The position numbers and the translations under genes are program-made. From Acidilobaceae archaeon (lineage in GTDB: Archaea; Thermoproteota; Thermoprotei_A; Sulfolobales; Acidilobaceae), in NCBI GenBank assembly GCA_026985385.1, contig JALSQM010000102.1, positions 1-9,069 of the forward strand: a stretch of 9,069 nucleotides of DNA, read 5' to 3'. Below are positions 7,203 through 9,069 of the stretch, piece by piece (position 1 is the stretch's first letter; every line of letters begins with the position of its first letter). Below the pieces are notes generated by a model, which was not told where the DNA came from, ran no database searches, and saw nothing but the letters and a program-made list of their open reading frames with translations.

Positions 7203-8324
7203 CACCTCACCCGGATCCACCTCGTCCACCCTGACCCCGCGGGACCTGAGGGCCCCCAGGATGGAGTCCGAGGCGTCGCCGAGGCCCAGCTCCTCGGGGT
7301 AGTGGATGCCGGGATCCCCCCTCCACCCCTGGGATACGAGCTCCTCTAGCACGGCGGCTGCGAAGGAGGCGGTCGCCAGGGCCATGGCGCTCCACCTACC
7401 CTCGGGCCTCACGATGGAGAGCCACGCCCTCTCACCCCCACCCCCGCGGGCCTTGACGGCCAGCACCACTAGGTCCCTGACGTTCCTGCCCCTCTCCTCT
7501 ATGAGCCTCGCTAGGAGGGAGCGGGGCCTCACCATGCAGCCATCAGCGTGTATGGGGGTCTCGCTTAGGAGGCCCAGCTCCTTGAGGCTGGCCACGAGGC
7601 CCAGGTGGCCGGGGTGCCTGAGGGTGTACTCTACCAGGCTATCGGCCTTCCCCGCCATTGTGTGGAGGAGGCTCCTGAGCCCGTCGGTTGGGAAGGCCTC
7701 CAGCTCTAGGGAGCCCCCGATCCTCACCCTACACGCCAGCGATAGGGGGTCAACGCTGACCACCCTGCCGCTGGCCATCATCCTGGCTGGCCTCAGGTAC
7801 TCGTCTATGAGGTCCTCGGCGTTCCACGTGGCGGCGAGCCCCAGAGGCCCCTCCCGGGGATCCTCTGATATACCCCCAACTAGTATGTAGGCCTCCCTCA
7901 AGCGGCCCAGGAGCCTGTAGGCCCTGGCCACAAGCATGTTACTAAGCCCCGGGGCGACGCCTGCATCTACGACTATGTTAACGCCCTCCCTCCTAGCCCT
8001 AACAGCGTACTCCCCCGGTATACCCCTGTAGAAGCTAACGTCAACGGCGTCAACGCCAGCCTCTATAACGCCCTCAAGCGGCTTAGCCTCGAGGCTCCCA
8101 GGCAGGGCGAGCACCGCAGCGTCAACGTCGGACAAAGCCTGCGCAAGGGCCCTAGGGCTAGAGGCGTCAACGAGCCTAGTCTCCCCCCCAACCACCCCGG
8201 AGGCCCTCCTAAGCGATGACAGGCTGGCATCCACCAACACGACGTCATAACCCCTAGAAGATAGGTCCCACGCAACCCTCAACCCTATACGGCCCACACC
8301 AACAACAGCAACCCTACCCGGCAA
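7161..8324 (-). CDS. Saccharopine dehydrogenase-family oxidoreductase, substrate unknown
   Basis: The product is 387 residues. An N-terminal Rossmann fold has VAVVGVGRIG (GxGxxG at residues 9-14) and an Asp at the end of strand 2 (D32 in VVLVDAS), which usually favours NAD over NADP. The segment DAGVAPGLSN (120-129) and the preceding VSFYR are typical of the saccharopine/lysine dehydrogenase family (COG1748-like), and the second half fits its alpha/beta domain. The start is TTG at 8324: two in-frame stops (TAG TAG) lie just upstream at 8328-8333, leaving almost no alternative, and the Rossmann strand begins four residues later. No T/A box is visible upstream, so it may be read through from the tRNA side or use a weak promoter. 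Crenarchaea generally make lysine by the LysW route, so true saccharopine chemistry is doubtful; an amino-acid or imino-acid dehydrogenase is possible. The 3' end overlaps hel308 by 42 bp. Confidence 0.85.
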   Translation of the reverse strand: MPGRVAVVGVGRIGLRVAWDLSSRGYDVVLVDASLSSLRRASGVVGGETRLVDASSPRALAQALSDVDAAVLALPGSLEAKPLEGVIEAGVDAVDVSFYRGIPGEYAVRARREGVNIVVDAGVAPGLSNMLVARAYRLLGRLREAYILVGGISEDPREGPLGLAATWNAEDLIDEYLRPARMMASGRVVSVDPLSLACRVRIGGSLELEAFPTDGLRSLLHTMAGKADSLVEYTLRHPGHLGLVASLKELGLLSETPIHADGCMVRPRSLLARLIEERGRNVRDLVVLAVKARGGGGERAWLSIVRPEGRWSAMALATASFAAAVLEELVSQGWRGDPGIHYPEELGLGDASDSILGALRSRGVRVDEVDPGEVLIHECSQPPPTPG

Positions 8325-8581
8325 CCCCTACTATGCACCCCCCAAAGCCCCCGACCCCCAGGGAGGGTGGGCTCGCTGTTCCGGCTCTCCACATCCCACA
8401 AGTTCAGGAGACTCCCTTCCACGGCATCCCCACCACACCCCGGGGGGCCGGGGACTCCAGAGGCCCAAGGCGCCCAGCACCTAATAGTTCCTACCACAAC
8501 CACGCAGCCCCAGAACCCCAGACACGCCCAATGGAACAAGCCCCGGGGGCCTCGGGTAGGATGGGGAGCACCGCCCCCAAG
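8325..8581. other. C-rich intergenic stretch without a recognised gene
   Basis: The plus strand is strongly C/A-rich with few T/A boxes. The ORFs that cross it are open only because of this skew and encode Pro/Gly-rich, family-free sequence; several also run through the tRNA. GCACC at 8568-8572 and GGTGC at 8583-8587 form a 5-bp inverted repeat at the 3' edge of the tRNA, which might help processing or termination but lacks a T-run. Nothing else can be supported here. Confidence 0.4.
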
Positions 8582-8660
8582 TGGTGCGGCCGCCGGGATT
8601 TGAACCCGGGATCGCCGGCTTGGGAGGCCGGCGTCCTAGTCCAGGCTAGACGACGGCCGC
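8582..8660 (-). tRNA. tRNA-Gly, anticodon CCC, with encoded CCA
   Basis: The minus strand folds into a complete cloverleaf. The acceptor stem GCGGCCG (8660-8654) pairs with CGGCCGC (8592-8586). A 4-bp D stem carries a GG in its loop. The anticodon stem CCGGC/GCCGG encloses loop CTCCCAA, placing the CCC anticodon at 8624-8622. The variable loop is five bases and the T arm is CCGGG-TTCAAAT-CCCGG. The discriminator is A (8585), and CCA is encoded directly after it (8584-8582). It reads GGG glycine codons. No intron is present in the anticodon loop or elsewhere. Mature length is 79 bases including CCA. Confidence 0.97.
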
Positions 8661-8689
8661 TCCCTCCCACTATCCAGCAAGCCGGGCCC

Positions 8690-8710
8690 GGGGGGTTTAT
8701 TGTTTTCACC
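8690..8710 (-). promoter_or_regulatory. Probable promoter of tRNA-Gly
   Basis: On the minus strand, GTGAAAACAATAAACC contains a TATA-like box (CAATAAA, about 8702-8696) preceded by an A-rich stretch where a BRE is expected. The box centre is about 39 bases before the tRNA 5' end, predicting a short leader of about 12 bases removed by RNase P. It is an AT island in otherwise very GC-rich DNA. Confidence 0.6.
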
Positions 8711-8759
8711 CGCCCCCGCCCGGCATAGGCGATCGTTGGCCCCCGAAGAACGTCATCCC

Positions 8760-8831
8760 CACTCCAAAGCCGTCTAGGACACCCGCCTAGAAGCAGCGCC
8801 CCGCAGGCAACAGAGGCCACACTCCAAGCCG
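8760..8831. repeat. Imperfect direct repeat, copies 60 bp apart
   Basis: CACTCCAAAGCCG at 8760-8772 and CACTCCAAGCCG at 8820-8831 differ by one A. The two starts are exactly 60 bp apart. Only two copies are seen, which is far too few for a CRISPR array; function unknown. Confidence 0.5.
8773..8791. repeat. Small perfect hairpin (6-bp stem, 7-base loop)
   Basis: TCTAGG (8773-8778) and CCTAGA (8786-8791) are perfect inverted repeats around ACACCCG. The stem lies between the two direct-repeat copies. No T-run follows on either strand, so it does not look like a terminator. Confidence 0.45.
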
Positions 8832-8901
8832 AAGAGCACCAAAGGATCCCAAACCACCCCAACAATACCCTCCCAACCCCATAAACACATATACAGCCGC
8901 A

Positions 8902-8922
8902 CTTAAACCCGCCTTTAAACCC
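8902..8922. promoter_or_regulatory. Two tandem T/A boxes, candidate promoter
   Basis: TTAAACCC occurs at 8903-8910 and again at 8915-8922, a 12-bp step. Either could serve as a TATA element on either strand. On the plus strand they sit about 23-35 bases before the ATG at 8940, which fits leaderless initiation. On the minus strand, where they read GGGTTTAA, they would start a transcript near 8890, running towards the tRNA. Confidence 0.35.
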
Positions 8923-8939
8923 CTCCTTGGAAGTGGTGG

Positions 8940-9059
8940 ATGGATAACTCTCGATTCCGAGTGTTTGTATCTCGTATTTCTTCTTTGTGGGTGGTTTGGT
9001 TTATCATGATTCGCCACCTTGGGCTTAGCGGCTGTTTCCCTCTAAGGTTAACATTTTAG
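8940..9059 (+). CDS. Possible small leaderless ORF, 39 codons, unknown
   Basis: An ATG at 8940 opens a frame of 39 codons ending in TAG at 9057-9059. The peptide begins MDNSRFRVFVSRISS and has a hydrophobic middle (LWVVWFIMI), so a short membrane segment is conceivable. Spacing to the T/A boxes at 8903-8922 fits a leaderless start. Against it, the codons (CGA, TCT, ATT, TTG) differ from the AGG- and CTC-rich neighbours, no family is recognised, and 39 open codons in AT-richer DNA can arise by chance. Confidence 0.2.
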   Translation: MDNSRFRVFVSRISSLWVVWFIMIRHLGLSGCFPLRLTF

Positions 9060-9069
9060 CTACCCCGCT

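Larger units (their letters stand above)
8711..8939. other. Intergenic DNA with small repeats; no recognised gene
   Basis: This stretch is C/A-rich on the plus strand. No family-like protein is seen in any frame, and no second tRNA. Its visible structure is a 12-13-base direct repeat (8760-8772 and 8820-8831), a small hairpin (8773-8791) and two tandem T/A boxes (8902-8922). It may hold a leader or an unrecognised small RNA, but nothing in the sequence proves one. Confidence 0.35.

Noticed and set aside
7306..7890. Plus-strand frame of 194 codons opposite the dehydrogenase
   Set aside because: Ser/Arg/Leu-rich shadow of the real gene, with no domain pattern.
8333..8728. Plus-strand open frame of 131 codons
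   Set aside because: It runs antisense straight through the tRNA-Gly and is Pro-rich without any family-like pattern; it is open because of the C-rich composition.
8716..8770. C/D box guide RNA on the minus strand
   Set aside because: A near C box (GGGATGA) is present, but no CTGA D box follows at the usual distance.
8760..8831. Short direct repeats as a CRISPR array
   Set aside because: Only two short imperfect copies, with a spacer of 47 bases and no third repeat.
8491..8865. Minus-strand open frame of 124 codons
   Set aside because: It reads through the whole tRNA-Gly gene, starts with TTG and shows no domain signs.
8920..8942. Possible origin recognition box (minus strand CTTCCAAGGAGGGG)
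   Set aside because: It resembles part of an archaeal ORB element, but it is a single partial match with no inverted partner copies and no cdc6 gene in the window.
8787..9017. Minus-strand open frame of 76 codons
   Set aside because: It starts with GTG in the AT-rich tail, then becomes Gly/Leu-rich in the skewed segment; no family is recognised and no matching promoter is seen upstream.
8582..9069. Element integrated at the tRNA-Gly gene
   Set aside because: Archaeal integrases usually use the tRNA 3' half as attachment site; here the composition change lies about 270 bases off the 5' side, and no integrase or duplicated tRNA end is visible.

Overview
The window looks like a GC-rich hyperthermophilic archaeon of the Crenarchaeota (Thermoproteota). 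The replication proteins are archaeal (GINS, one MCM with an H-x2-C...C-x2-C zinc site, Hel308). GTG and TTG starts are common, AGG is the favoured Arg codon, genes are tightly packed or overlapping, and the visible promoters are short T/A boxes close to the start codon. I cannot name a genus.

Layout: (1) 1-145, a short upstream region with T/A boxes on both strands and a GC-rich inverted repeat. (2) 146-3833 (+), a two-gene replication operon: a GINS subunit of the Gins23 type, overlapping the MCM replicative helicase. The mcm frame is interrupted in its AAA+ domain by an in-frame intein of 360 codons (1938-3017). The splicing residues look intact, but the LAGLIDADG endonuclease inside it has lost both catalytic acidic residues. 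(3) 3825-4931 (-), an M42/TET-type metallo-aminopeptidase converging on mcm with a 9-bp overlap. (4) 4932-5027, a short divergent promoter region. (5) 5028-7202 (+), a Hel308-family DNA helicase. (6) 7161-8324 (-), a saccharopine dehydrogenase-family oxidoreductase with a TTG start, overlapping hel308 tail to tail by 42 bp. (7) 8325-9069, about 750 bp without a recognised protein gene. It holds a tRNA-Gly(CCC) on the minus strand with encoded CCA and its own T/A box, then C/A-rich DNA with small repeats and a hairpin, two tandem T/A boxes, and an AT-richer tail with a possible leaderless 39-codon ORF.

Functionally, the first operon encodes two of the three parts of the archaeal CMG-like replicative helicase (MCM and GINS; the Cdc45/RecJ-like partner is not here). 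Hel308 acts at stalled or broken forks. The aminopeptidase and dehydrogenase are metabolic genes with no clear link beyond position. The most notable biology is the intein in the replicative helicase, which appears fixed with an endonuclease decayed to a scaffold. I found no CRISPR array, insertion sequence, defence island or other new multi-gene system.
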